Part shown: one piece after another, positions 5,117 through 11,941 of the stretch | Numbering within the stretch: position 1 is the first letter of the stretch | Layout: the number at the start of each line of letters is the position of its first letter | From: CAZZGX01 sp964653715 | GTDB lineage: Bacteria > Patescibacteriota > Minisyncoccia > Ryanbacterales > GWA2-47-10b | Length of the DNA: 12,388 nucleotides | Assembly (NCBI GenBank): GCA_964653715.1 | Contig: CAZZGX010000016.1 | Location: 1 to 12,388, forward strand | Direction of reading: 5' to 3' | Translations under genes and position numbers: made by a program | Notes under the pieces: model-generated | What the model saw: only the letters and a program-made list of their open reading frames with translations | Told to the model about the DNA's origin: nothing | Databases searched by the model: none

Positions 5117-5764
5117 ATGAGCGAAGAACCACAGCCAACCTTCAACAAAAAAGAAGAACGTAACCGGCGACGTGACGAAAAACAACGTGAAATCGACTTT
5201 CGGCGCCGTACGCGGCTCTATAAAAAGATTTTGACTTGGGTTATCGTTGTACTCCTTTTAGGAGGAGGCTGGTACTGGATTTGGAGAGCGTTTTCAAAGC
5301 CGGCGTCTTCGCTGGGAAGCGATTTTTCAAAAGAATACGCCAATATAGGCAGAGAACATATTCCAGATGGTTCCCCGCACATTCTGTATAATTCTAACCC
5401 CCCGACCTCCGGTCCCCACTGGGCAAATCCCGTGCGTGATGGCATTTACGATAAAACTCAACCAGACGAAGGGCTTATTCATTCACTCGAACATGGGCGC
5501 ATTTGGATTTCGTATAAGCCCTCGATTCCGTCTGTCGCCAAAGACAAGCTCATAGCAATTGCAAAAAGCGAGCCGCTTTTGATTCTTACCCAGCGCTCCG
5601 CAAACGATACCGATATCGCGGTGGTGGCTTGGCAAAGACTCGACACGTTTAACCTAAGCTCGGACGGCAGTTTTGACGAAAAACGAATTCGTGATTTTAT
5701 TACCCGCTATAGAGATAATGGTCCCGAGCGAAACATTTCTCCGATGACCGGCAAAGAATATTAA
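5117..5764 (+). CDS. DUF3105 membrane-anchored protein
   Basis: The 215-residue product starts with a highly charged cytosolic part (residues 1-37, mostly Lys, Arg and Glu), then a membrane helix at about 38-58 (KILTWVIVVLLLGGGWYWIW), then a domain outside the membrane. That domain matches DUF3105: NPPTSGPHW (about 94-102) and LIHSLEHGRIWISY (about 120-133), the two most conserved motifs; their His residues and Glu125 look like a metal-binding or active site. The family's function is not known to me. With the short tail of basic residues inside, the orientation should be N-terminus in, C-terminus out. Its TAA is followed at once by the TTG start of the mutY-like gene. Confidence 0.88.
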   Translation: MSEEPQPTFNKKEERNRRRDEKQREIDFRRRTRLYKKILTWVIVVLLLGGGWYWIWRAFSKPASSLGSDFSKEYANIGREHIPDGSPHILYNSNPPTSGPHWANPVRDGIYDKTQPDEGLIHSLEHGRIWISYKPSIPSVAKDKLIAIAKSEPLLILTQRSANDTDIAVVAWQRLDTFNLSSDGSFDEKRIRDFITRYRDNGPERNISPMTGKEY

Positions 5765-6601
5765 TTGGCGGGTATTCACGCCTTTCAGAAAACGATTCTC
5801 GATTTTTACCGCGCCAATGGTCGGCATAGTTTGCCGTGGCGCAAAACACAGAGTCCCTATCGTATTCTTGTCTCTGAATTGATGCTTCAGCAAACGCAAG
5901 TGGATCGCGTTGTCCCTAAGTACAAAAGTTTTTTGAAAAAGTTTCCAACGTCAAAATCTCTTGCGGGCGCGGGGGTATCAGATGTTCTTCGAGAGTGGCA
6001 TGGCCTCGGATACAATCGTCGCGCGTTGTATCTAAAACGCGCTGCACTCAAAATTGAAAACGACTTTGGAGGGAGATTCCCAAAGCATTTTGAGGCGATT
6101 CGGTCGCTTCCCGGAGTTGGTCCGTACACCGCGGGTGCTTTGCGAACATTTAGCTGGAACATGCCAGAAGTTTTTCTTGAAACGAATATCCGCCGCGTTT
6201 TTATCCATTTCTTTTTTTCACACGCAAAAAAAGTTTCCGACTTGGCAATTCTTCAAAAAATCAAAATGACGCTTGATCACAAAAACCCCCGCCGCTGGTA
6301 CTGGGCGCTGATGGATTATGGCGCGCTTGGGCTGAAAAAAGTTTCAAATCCAAATCGCAAGAGCCGGCATTATCTCCGCCAGTCAAAGTTTTTGGGTTCG
6401 CGCCGATACGCTCGGGCAAGATTCCTCGTATTTTTATTGGAGCGTGGGTCGGCTCGAGCGCGCGATTTTTACAATTTTGTGTATAGAGACCCAGCGCTTT
6501 TAGATTACCGATCACAGAAACTAATCGCAGAAATACTTCACGATCTTACAAAAGAAGGTTTTCTCGTATTTAAAAAAGGGAGTTGGCGCGTTGCAAAATA
6601 A
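5765..6601 (+). CDS. mutY: MutY-like A/G-specific adenine glycosylase without the iron-sulfur cluster
   Basis: The 278-residue protein is a helix-hairpin-helix DNA glycosylase of the MutY/Nth superfamily. MutY removes adenine paired with 8-oxoguanine. LPWRKTQSPYRILVSELMLQQTQV (split at 23-46) is diagnostic of MutY and includes Glu38, the catalytic acid; LPGVGPYTAGAL (115-126) is the hairpin. At the usual second acid, Asp in the family, it has Glu139 (FLETNIRRVF). After DYGALGL (184-190), where MutY has four Cys for a [4Fe-4S] cluster, there is no Cys; the whole protein has none. The MutT-like 8-oxoguanine domain is absent; residues about 212-278 instead look like a winged helix ending KKGSWRVAK. 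The TTG start touches the DUF3105 stop (TAATTG). Confidence 0.88.
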   Translation: MAGIHAFQKTILDFYRANGRHSLPWRKTQSPYRILVSELMLQQTQVDRVVPKYKSFLKKFPTSKSLAGAGVSDVLREWHGLGYNRRALYLKRAALKIENDFGGRFPKHFEAIRSLPGVGPYTAGALRTFSWNMPEVFLETNIRRVFIHFFFSHAKKVSDLAILQKIKMTLDHKNPRRWYWALMDYGALGLKKVSNPNRKSRHYLRQSKFLGSRRYARARFLVFLLERGSARARDFYNFVYRDPALLDYRSQKLIAEILHDLTKEGFLVFKKGSWRVAK

Positions 6602-6647
6602 AAAAGAGCCCTTTTTATTCTCTCGGGCGGATGATAGGATGTAGAAT

Positions 6648-7247
6648 ATGTTTGATCCCGTTCATCTTCTCCAAACAGTCGGATATCTCGGAATGTTTCT
6701 CATCGTATTCGCTGAATCAGGTATTCTCATCGGTTTTTTCCTGCCCGGCGATTCGCTTCTTTTTACGGCGGGAATTCTTGCCTCGCAGGGAATTTTAAAT
6801 ATTTTTGTTCTCATTCCTCTCACGTTTACGGCGGCGGTTTTAGGCGATAGCGTGGGGTACGCGTTTGGCCGGCGGGTTGGTCACAGGATTTTTCGGCGCG
6901 AAGATTCGTTTTTTTTCCATAAAGATCATCTCAAGCGCGCCGAATATTTTTACGAACACTACGGCGCAAAAACCATCGTGCTCGCGCGTTTTATGCCGGT
7001 CGTGCGGACGTTCGCGCCTATCGTGGCGGGCATTGGTAAAATGCGATATCCTAAATTTCTTTTCTACAACATCTTGGGCGGCATTTTGTGGGGGATAGGC
7101 CTTGTTTCACTTGGGTATTTGCTCGGGCGATCAGTTCCCGGGATTGATCGTTTTTTACTCCCCATCATTATTGTAATTATTGTTGCCTCCGCCACCCCGC
7201 CTTTCATCGAAATGTTTCGCCAGTACCGAAAGCAAAAGCGACGTTGA
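6648..7247 (+). CDS. DedA family membrane protein
   Basis: The 199-residue product is a DedA/VTT-domain integral membrane protein. The family includes undecaprenyl-phosphate flippases that recycle the lipid carrier of cell-wall synthesis. Conserved features are Glu23 in FAESG, the re-entrant-loop motif FLPGD (31-35), GDSVGYAFGRRVG (66-78), the segment LARFMPVVRTFAPIVAG (112-128) with Arg114 and Arg120, and the NILGGILWG helix (141-149). Hydrophobic segments lie at about 10-40, 50-72, 108-128, 137-160 and 166-183. The tail is basic and cytosolic. No Shine-Dalgarno is seen; TAGGAT at 6635-6640 ends 7 nt before the ATG and could be the -10 box of a leaderless mRNA, but no good -35 is present. 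Confidence 0.93.
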   Translation: MFDPVHLLQTVGYLGMFLIVFAESGILIGFFLPGDSLLFTAGILASQGILNIFVLIPLTFTAAVLGDSVGYAFGRRVGHRIFRREDSFFFHKDHLKRAEYFYEHYGAKTIVLARFMPVVRTFAPIVAGIGKMRYPKFLFYNILGGILWGIGLVSLGYLLGRSVPGIDRFLLPIIIVIIVASATPPFIEMFRQYRKQKRR

Positions 7248-7250
7248 TCT

Positions 7251-7325
7251 ATGCCCCCGCGCACTCTCCAGATTTTGATTCCCAATGCCACCGGTCCCAG
7301 TAATATGGGGGATCAGGCGATTTGA
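7251..7325 (+). pseudogene. Remnant of a polysaccharide pyruvyl transferase gene (first 24 codons)
   Basis: Three bases after the dedA stop, an ATG opens a frame reading MPPRTLQILIPNATGPSNMG then DQAI before TGA. The part LQILIPNATGPSNMGDQAI looks like the conserved N-terminus of polysaccharide pyruvyl transferases (CsaB/WcaK-like; typically a beta strand, then N-x-G-x-x-N-x-G-D-x-A-I). The enzymes add pyruvate ketals to cell-surface sugars. The full family is over 300 residues, and no later part of it can be found in any frame of the next 130 bases. Deletion, recombination or a misassembly after 7325 would explain this. A short chance resemblance is possible but the motif is specific. Confidence 0.5.
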
Positions 7326-7459
7326 GGGGGGAGGGGAACACCTTGGCTCCCAAAACGGATACCTCGGCCACATCAATACCCGAGGAGGAGCTTGAGTTGT
7401 AGGGTTTTTTCTTGTACAAAGATATTAGGAAAAGTACTTAACAAAGAAAGGGGGCTTTT
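7326..7459 (+). other. Intergenic stretch before the 132-aa gene
   Basis: No gene is seen. A G-rich run (7323-7336), a 6-bp hairpin CCTCGG/CCGAGG (7362-7367 with 7380-7385), and a weak promoter-like pair (TTGAGT 7392-7397, 17 bp, TACAAA 7415-7420) are present. The hairpin is not followed closely by a T run, so it is not a clear terminator. Confidence 0.4.
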
Positions 7460-7858
7460 ATGCGCCTTGTCTCTGGCAGGCAAGAAAACGTCTATTATCT
7501 TTCTCGGCGTAGACATTCTCTCATAACGCAGGTACAACCACGCGATCTCATCAAAGCGCGAGTTATCGCGGGGAAAGCGAGATGTCCCTGTCTTTCGGAT
7601 GGGGGATGCGTGTACTCAGCGCACGAGCTCAACTTTTTTGTCACGATAGGGCGGTTTGGTTCATTGACAAAGAATATTGTTTCGTATTCCGTGCTACATC
7701 TCAGCGCTCAATTCAAATACTTCAGCCTCAGAGGACAACAGCAACGCAAAGTACGCTCTCTTGTAAAAGGACATAGGGCCGAGCATGTCAAGGTTGAAAC
7801 GGAGTGGGATACCGAGGACTGTCTTGAACAAAAAGTGACGATCTATAGGCATACATAG
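7460..7858 (+). CDS. Hypothetical protein, 132 aa
   Basis: I do not recognise this protein. It is basic, with a Cys cluster CPCLSDGGC near the middle (about 42-50), a beta-rich stretch ELNFFVTIGRFGSLTK, and a charged C-terminus (ETEWDTEDCLEQKVTIYR). No signal peptide or membrane helix is evident. Support for coding comes from context: a purine-rich GGGGG tract 5 nt before the ATG (as an approximate Shine-Dalgarno), and a strong terminator starting 8 nt after the stop. Composition is less like coding sequence than that of its neighbours, so a non-coding RNA between 7420 and 7899 is an alternative. It lies at a junction between a broken gene and the convergent fmt operon, a place where acquired DNA may sit. 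Confidence 0.45.
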   Translation: MRLVSGRQENVYYLSRRRHSLITQVQPRDLIKARVIAGKARCPCLSDGGCVYSAHELNFFVTIGRFGSLTKNIVSYSVLHLSAQFKYFSLRGQQQRKVRSLVKGHRAEHVKVETEWDTEDCLEQKVTIYRHT

Positions 7859-7865
7859 CCGGATC

Positions 7866-7899
7866 AATCGCTCGGTCAAAACGACTGGGCGATTTTTTT
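7866..7899 (+). terminator. Strong rho-independent terminator
   Basis: AATCGCTCGGTC (7866-7877) pairs with GACTGGGCGATT (7883-7894) over 12 bp with two G-T pairs; the loop is AAAAC and a run of seven T follows (7893-7899). It acts on the plus strand only. Confidence 0.92.
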
Positions 7900-7911
7900 G
7901 CATAGCTTGGT

Positions 7912-7940
7912 AAAAAACTGTGGACAACATGTTTTTGTCC
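7912..7940 (-). terminator. Possible terminator of the priA-def-fmt unit
   Basis: On the minus strand GGACAA (7940-7935) pairs with TTGTCC (7927-7922); six T follow after four bases (7917-7912). The stem is short, so strength is uncertain. It starts 14 nt past the fmt stop. Confidence 0.5.
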
Positions 7941-7953
7941 GCTGGATAAGCAG

Positions 7954-8856
7954 TTATAAAGAAAGCAGTTTCCTGCCATAGCCGTTCAGAAAAGCAGAGG
8001 CCGATATCGGTTTTTTCCCTTCGATCTGTAGCTCTTCGATAAGAAGAAGTCTGTCTTGAGTTGCAACCCCAAGTTTTTTGTTGGGAAGCTTTACAAATGT
8101 TCCTGGTGCCAAACGTGAGACGCCATCAATCTCCGCTTTTAAAATTTTTATCCGTATTCCTTCCCAAGTTGTCCAGCTTGTTGGCCACACTCGATACGCG
8201 CGGATGTGCCGATGAATTTCTTCGACGCTCATTGTCCAGTTAATTTTGCCGTCATCTTTTTTAAGAAGCTTGGTAAAAGTCGCGTTCTCATGGTCTTGCT
8301 CTTTGGGCTCAAGGGAAGAGGCAAGGCATTTTGGCAGTATCTCAAGCAAAAGATCTCGGCCAAGATTCGCTAATTTTTTGGAGAGTGAGAGTCCGTCGTC
8401 ATCCCGCGAGATGGGGGCAGTCCTTTGGGCTAGAATAGGCCCATGATCAACTTTTTCGTCAGCGCTGATTATTGTTACGCCCGTTCTGGTGTCTCCATGT
8501 ACAATACTAGCTTGGATAGGAGATGCGCCGCGATATTTTGGCAAGAGTGAGGGATGGACGTTGAGTGTCCCAAGGCGCGGGATTTCGAGAATATGCTTCG
8601 GTAAAATTTTCCCATAGGCCGCGATAATAAATATATCAAAAGAATTTCCTTCAAAGATATTTTCTGTCATTTTTTGAGGGGCAAGCGTTCGTATTCCTTT
8701 TTTTCTGGCACATTGTGCTATGGGAGAAAGGCTTTTTTGAGAATCGTCCGGCGCCGATATAACCAATATCGGTGGGGATATTTTCAGCAGTGCTTTAAGA
8801 ATTGGGAGCGCGAAGTCGGGCGTTCCAAAGAAAGCAATATTTGGATTATTTGGCAT
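7954..8856 (-). CDS. fmt: Methionyl-tRNA formyltransferase
   Basis: The 300-residue product formylates initiator Met-tRNA with 10-formyltetrahydrofolate. IAFFGTPDFALP (7-18) opens the formyltransferase domain; LNVHPSLLPKYRGASPIQ (98-115) contains the catalytic Asn99 and His101 and the loop typical of Fmt; the third catalytic residue is Asp137 in ADEKVDHGPIL. The C-terminal part (about 200-300) is the barrel that binds tRNA, with GKINWTMSVEEIHRHIRA and AYRVWPTSWT. Length is near the family's 310. The ATG at 8856 is chosen; the frame extends to a TTG at 8865 without gain. It overlaps the end of def by 11 nt, so translation is probably coupled. It pairs functionally with def, which removes the formyl group. 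Confidence 0.97.
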   Translation of the reverse strand: MPNNPNIAFFGTPDFALPILKALLKISPPILVISAPDDSQKSLSPIAQCARKKGIRTLAPQKMTENIFEGNSFDIFIIAAYGKILPKHILEIPRLGTLNVHPSLLPKYRGASPIQASIVHGDTRTGVTIISADEKVDHGPILAQRTAPISRDDDGLSLSKKLANLGRDLLLEILPKCLASSLEPKEQDHENATFTKLLKKDDGKINWTMSVEEIHRHIRAYRVWPTSWTTWEGIRIKILKAEIDGVSRLAPGTFVKLPNKKLGVATQDRLLLIEELQIEGKKPISASAFLNGYGRKLLSL

Positions 8857-9367
8857 GAACGTCAAATATTTTTTCCGCGCGGTCGATGTAGACGATGCCG
8901 TTTAAATGGTCAATTTCATGCTGGAGGAGCCGCGCGAATAGTCCGGAGGCTCCGCGCTCAAATTTTTTACCGTGCTCGTCAAATGCGCGCACTCTTATTT
9001 TTTCCGCGCGAACTACCATGCCGTATTTTCCCGGCACGCTAAGACACCCTTCGGTCGCCTTCAATTTTTTAGCTGATTTTTTTATTACCTCCGGATTGAC
9101 GTAGACATAATATTCCCATTTTTTCTTCTGGTCTTCTTGAGGTGCTTCTTGATCAATTGCGAGCGCTTCTTCGGAAGCGATAAATATGCGACGGGGAAGT
9201 CCGATTTGCGGCGCCGCGATACCAATGCCGTCGCTTGTGATACGGAGGGCGTCAGACAAGTTTTTGACTATTTTAAGGAGTTCCTTTGATCCAAAATCTT
9301 TTCGCTCGACTGGATGCGATTTTTTTCGAAGTACTGGATTTCCAATAGTAATTATTTTCTGTGGCAT
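8846..9367 (-). CDS. def: Peptide deformylase
   Basis: The 173-residue enzyme removes the formyl group from the N-terminal methionine of new proteins. All three motifs are present: GIGIAAPQIG (47-56), EGCLSVPG (106-113, Cys108 as metal ligand) and LLQHEIDHLNG (147-157, His150, Glu151 and His154 forming HExxH). A Lys/Gln-rich insert (IDQEAPQEDQKKKWE, about 71-85) lies between motifs one and two. The ATG at 9367 lies 7 nt from the priA stop. There is no Shine-Dalgarno; TATAGT ends 6 nt upstream, so def may also be transcribed from its own leaderless promoter inside priA's last codons. Confidence 0.97.
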   Translation of the reverse strand: MPQKIITIGNPVLRKKSHPVERKDFGSKELLKIVKNLSDALRITSDGIGIAAPQIGLPRRIFIASEEALAIDQEAPQEDQKKKWEYYVYVNPEVIKKSAKKLKATEGCLSVPGKYGMVVRAEKIRVRAFDEHGKKFERGASGLFARLLQHEIDHLNGIVYIDRAEKIFDVHAK

Positions 9368-9373
9368 GATACT

Positions 9374-9403
9374 ACTATATGATGCTATCAGGGTCTACTA
9401 CAA
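9374..9403 (-). promoter_or_regulatory. Possible internal promoter of def
   Basis: On the minus strand TATAGT (9379-9374; five of six) ends exactly 6 nt before the ATG at 9367. TTGTAG (9403-9398) lies 18 bp further up and matches the -35 consensus poorly. It sits in the last codons of priA. Confidence 0.45.
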
Positions 9404-11228
9404 TATTCCACGTGTCAATATGTTCGAAAAATATTTTTTTGAGCCCATCACTTTCTTTGAGCCAGGCGGTTTTTTCAATAGAAATGAGAACGGACGTGGT
9501 ACCGTTATGAGAAAGAATCGGCAACGATTCTGCACCGGGTATGAACGAGGCAAGTGATTTTTGAAGTTCGGCAATTTTTATATCAAGATCCTTTTTATTT
9601 TTTGCCGCAAAAGATACCACTACGAGAGCGGTATAGGGAGGCAGAGCTTCTTGTTTGCGTTCCGCGAGTTCTTTTTCAAGAAGTCGTTTTGTATTATTTT
9701 CTAAAAAATATCGAAACAAGAGATGTTGAGGAAAACGTGTTTGTAAAAGAAGCGGGAATTCTTTGCTTCGCTCTTCTAATTTTGAAAGGAGTGTCAGAAT
9801 TCTTTCATTCATTTTAAAATCTGGCACAGAAAATAAATTATCGATATGCGCTATAAGCACTCGGTTTGCTACGAGTTTTGGGTCTTCAAGAATAAGCTCG
9901 GTACCAACCAAAATGCTGTCACGCGACGAGAAGAATGCCTCTCGGATTTCTTTTTGTCGTTTGCGCGTGGGAGCCGTTTCCTCATCATAGAGCCATATTG
10001 GGCGGGAAGGAACGCTGTTTTTAATTTCTTTGTATACGCGTTCGGTACCCATTCCGTACCCATGTAGGTTCCAGCTCTGACAATTTTTGCAGGCCATTCC
10101 AGTTGGAAAGGTTTTGTCGCAGTAATGGCAGGCATAATAGCGATCACGCGAGGCATGCAATACCAAAGACCTTTTACAAGTCGGGCACGTAACAAGCGTG
10201 TTGCAGTCCTTGCAAACAAGGAAAGAGTAAAAGCCCTTGCGGGAAGTAAAAATGATGCACCGGTCTTGCTCATCGTTCAAAAGAGAAACAAAGCGGGGAG
10301 ACAACGGCGTAAAATTTTCTTTCGAGAGATCTACGAGCCTGTTTCCTGGCAGTTTTACGCGCCTAGACGAGAGATAATTGAGTCGAACATTATTTTTTAA
10401 ATCTTCAAGCGATGGAAAATATTTTCCGGTTATAAGTTTTGCTTGAATTTCCAGCGCGATCATTTGTATTGCGACTGTGGTATGTATGCTCGGACGCTCG
10501 TGCCGTATATAGTGCCGACTGTCAGCGTCTTCTATTATAATAACTCCCTCGTGTCCTTGTATATATCCTAGAGCGCCAACTGTGCCGATAAGAAGAGAGG
10601 GGACGGAAAGATTTTGAATGGCGCTCATACTCACGCGCAAGTTTTTTTTTGAAATTACGCCGTGAATAAGAAAAGTGGTTTTTTGAAATACGCTAAGCTC
10701 CGCGTACAGGTACTCGGCGATCTTAACCGTAGGAGCAAAAAGTATCACCGATTTCTTTTTTGCGAATGCTTCGCGGATCACATTTTTATAGTGCGAAATA
10801 CGCTCTTCAAGCGTACCGATGACTGCCTCCGATTGGCGTTCTTGAAAATGAGCTTGCGGAGACACGCGTTGAGAAGAAAAGGACGATGTTTCAAGAAGCG
10901 ATGATGAGACAAACGTTTTTAAGATTGAACCTACGGGTTCCAAGGAGTACTTACTCATTTCAACAGCTATAGAGATGAGAAACGGATGGAATGGCGGATA
11001 TGGCGAGATAATTTTACTAATTTTTTTCAACGCATATCTATTGTTCTTAATTTTTGATTTTTGGAGCGTAAGCGGCTGTGATTCCACTACAATCGCGGGT
11101 ATATTTTTCCCGCTAAAATTTATCTCTACTAAAGAATGAGTAGGGGCGGCATCTTTTGAGAAATAACTAAATGGCCCGTATAGTTTTTGCGGTAGCAGGG
11201 TTATTGGATAGACGGATACGAGTTTCAT
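9375..11228 (-). CDS. priA: Primosomal protein N' (PriA), apparently without ATPase motifs
   Basis: The 617-residue product has the PriA layout. PriA recognises stalled forks and reloads the replisome, using a 3'-to-5' helicase. The N-terminal 3'-DNA-binding domain reads MKLVSVYPITLLPQKLYGPF. Eight Cys form four CxxC pairs (339/342, 348/351, 367/370, 380/383), the intact zinc region inside the helicase domain. However, no Walker A (GxTGSGKT) appears where expected (about 140-150: EERISHYKN), the DEAH box reads EDAD (233-236), and the motif VI GRAGR is replaced by LEERS. The C-terminal domain after QEALPPYTALV is kept. ATG 11228 is preferred to the frame's first codon (11249) since MKLVSVYP is the family start. 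Order priA-def-fmt is common in bacteria. Confidence 0.9.
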   Translation of the reverse strand: MKLVSVYPITLLPQKLYGPFSYFSKDAAPTHSLVEINFSGKNIPAIVVESQPLTLQKSKIKNNRYALKKISKIISPYPPFHPFLISIAVEMSKYSLEPVGSILKTFVSSSLLETSSFSSQRVSPQAHFQERQSEAVIGTLEERISHYKNVIREAFAKKKSVILFAPTVKIAEYLYAELSVFQKTTFLIHGVISKKNLRVSMSAIQNLSVPSLLIGTVGALGYIQGHEGVIIIEDADSRHYIRHERPSIHTTVAIQMIALEIQAKLITGKYFPSLEDLKNNVRLNYLSSRRVKLPGNRLVDLSKENFTPLSPRFVSLLNDEQDRCIIFTSRKGFYSFLVCKDCNTLVTCPTCKRSLVLHASRDRYYACHYCDKTFPTGMACKNCQSWNLHGYGMGTERVYKEIKNSVPSRPIWLYDEETAPTRKRQKEIREAFFSSRDSILVGTELILEDPKLVANRVLIAHIDNLFSVPDFKMNERILTLLSKLEERSKEFPLLLQTRFPQHLLFRYFLENNTKRLLEKELAERKQEALPPYTALVVVSFAAKNKKDLDIKIAELQKSLASFIPGAESLPILSHNGTTSVLISIEKTAWLKESDGLKKIFFEHIDTWNIVVDPDSII

Positions 11229-11242
11229 AGTATGATATATAT
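11229..11242. promoter_or_regulatory. 14-bp divergent start region with overlapping -10 boxes
   Basis: Only 14 bp separate the priA ATG (11228, minus) from the GTG at 11243 (plus). TATGAT (11231-11236) ends 6 nt before the GTG on the plus strand, and TATATA (11241-11236) ends 7 nt before the priA ATG on the minus strand. Both mRNAs would be leaderless and each -35 region would lie inside the other gene. No clear -35 box was found for either. Confidence 0.5.
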
Positions 11243-11722
11243 GTGACACAAATATTCGATTTTCTCAAGATTATAGCTTTCGCTACGTTTTTTGCGCTAC
11301 TCATTCATATATTTGTTTTATTGCCCTACCAAGTCACAGATGATGGGATGCTTCCAGAGTATCGCAAAGGCGATGTAATCATCGTTAATCGCCTTCCATC
11401 CTATAAAGGTATCTATAATCGAAGTGATATCGTGATTTTTCGAGATACAAAGGACTATTCGAGAGCTTTGATTCGAAGAGTAGCTGCTCTTCCCGGAGAA
11501 CGTATAGCAATTAATGATGGGGTACTAAAAATCAATGGATCAGAGCAAATAACGAAGGAACTACCTATATTTAGTAATGTTTCAAGATCAACGTCAGATG
11601 TTGGTAATCTAGATGCCCATGAATATTATGTTCTAGGGGATTCAGACTATGAAAATGGCGTTGGTCTTGTGGACATTCGCTTCATTCTTGGTACACCACT
11701 GATTAAAATATGGCCATTATAA
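11243..11722 (+). CDS. Signal peptidase I-like protein lacking the catalytic Ser and Lys
   Basis: The 159-residue product has the S26 signal peptidase I layout: an N-terminal membrane helix (about 5-28), then the box B-like VTDDGMLPEYRKGDVIIVNR (31-50), box D-like ALIRRVAALPGERI (75-88), and box E-like YYVLGDSDYENG (128-139). Signal peptidases cleave leader peptides outside the membrane using a Ser-Lys dyad. Here the Ser position, normally before Met in SMxPTL, is Gly35, and the Lys position, normally in YIKRVVGLPGD, is Arg78. Box E has GDS instead of GDN and lacks the SxDSR end. It is therefore probably inactive as a peptidase, unless another residue serves. Start GTG 11243 follows a -10-like TATGAT by 6 nt; no Shine-Dalgarno. 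It is AT-richer than the genes to its left. Confidence 0.85.
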   Translation: MTQIFDFLKIIAFATFFALLIHIFVLLPYQVTDDGMLPEYRKGDVIIVNRLPSYKGIYNRSDIVIFRDTKDYSRALIRRVAALPGERIAINDGVLKINGSEQITKELPIFSNVSRSTSDVGNLDAHEYYVLGDSDYENGVGLVDIRFILGTPLIKIWPL

Positions 11723-11883
11723 ACATTATAAATATATCAATCTTTATAAATGCTAACTCCTAGATTATTTAGTATTATTATGATAGTTGATTAAACTTAA
11801 TCTATAAAATTATGATCGAAAAACATTGCTAAATATTTTTTTTCAATATAAAAGTACTTTTGAATTATCCACAGAAACAAGGC
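11723..11883. other. AT-rich gap with one perfect DnaA box
   Basis: No gene or RNA is recognised. The stretch is much richer in A and T than the coding regions. It contains a short inverted repeat GATTAA-AC-TTAATC (11789-11802) and one perfect DnaA box, TTATCCACA, at 11865-11873. A lone box is not evidence of an origin. Confidence 0.4.
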
Positions 11884-11917
11884 AAATAACCTCTTTTTAT
11901 CATGGGGTTATTTTTTT
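11884..11917 (+). terminator. Rho-independent terminator
   Basis: AAATAACCTC (11884-11893) pairs with GGGGTTATTT (11904-11913), 10 bp with one G-T pair, a 10-nt loop and T residues to 11917. It would end a transcript from the signal-peptidase-like gene, 160 nt past its stop. Confidence 0.85.
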
Positions 11918-11941
11918 ATTCGCATTATGATAAAAGAATGA

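Noticed and set aside
4511..5185. 224-aa minus-strand ORF
   Set aside because: It lies opposite the well-supported nuclease and DUF3105 genes, and its sequence has no recognisable motif; a shadow.
7251..7400. UGA read as glycine (Gracilibacteria/SR1 code) to rescue the pyruvyl transferase
   Set aside because: Reading through the TGA gives no family-like sequence, and TGA is a sensible stop for dedA and the 55-aa gene.
7694..7930. 78-aa minus-strand ORF after fmt
   Set aside because: It starts inside the fmt terminator, has no ribosome binding site, and runs opposite the plus-strand terminator and the 132-aa gene.
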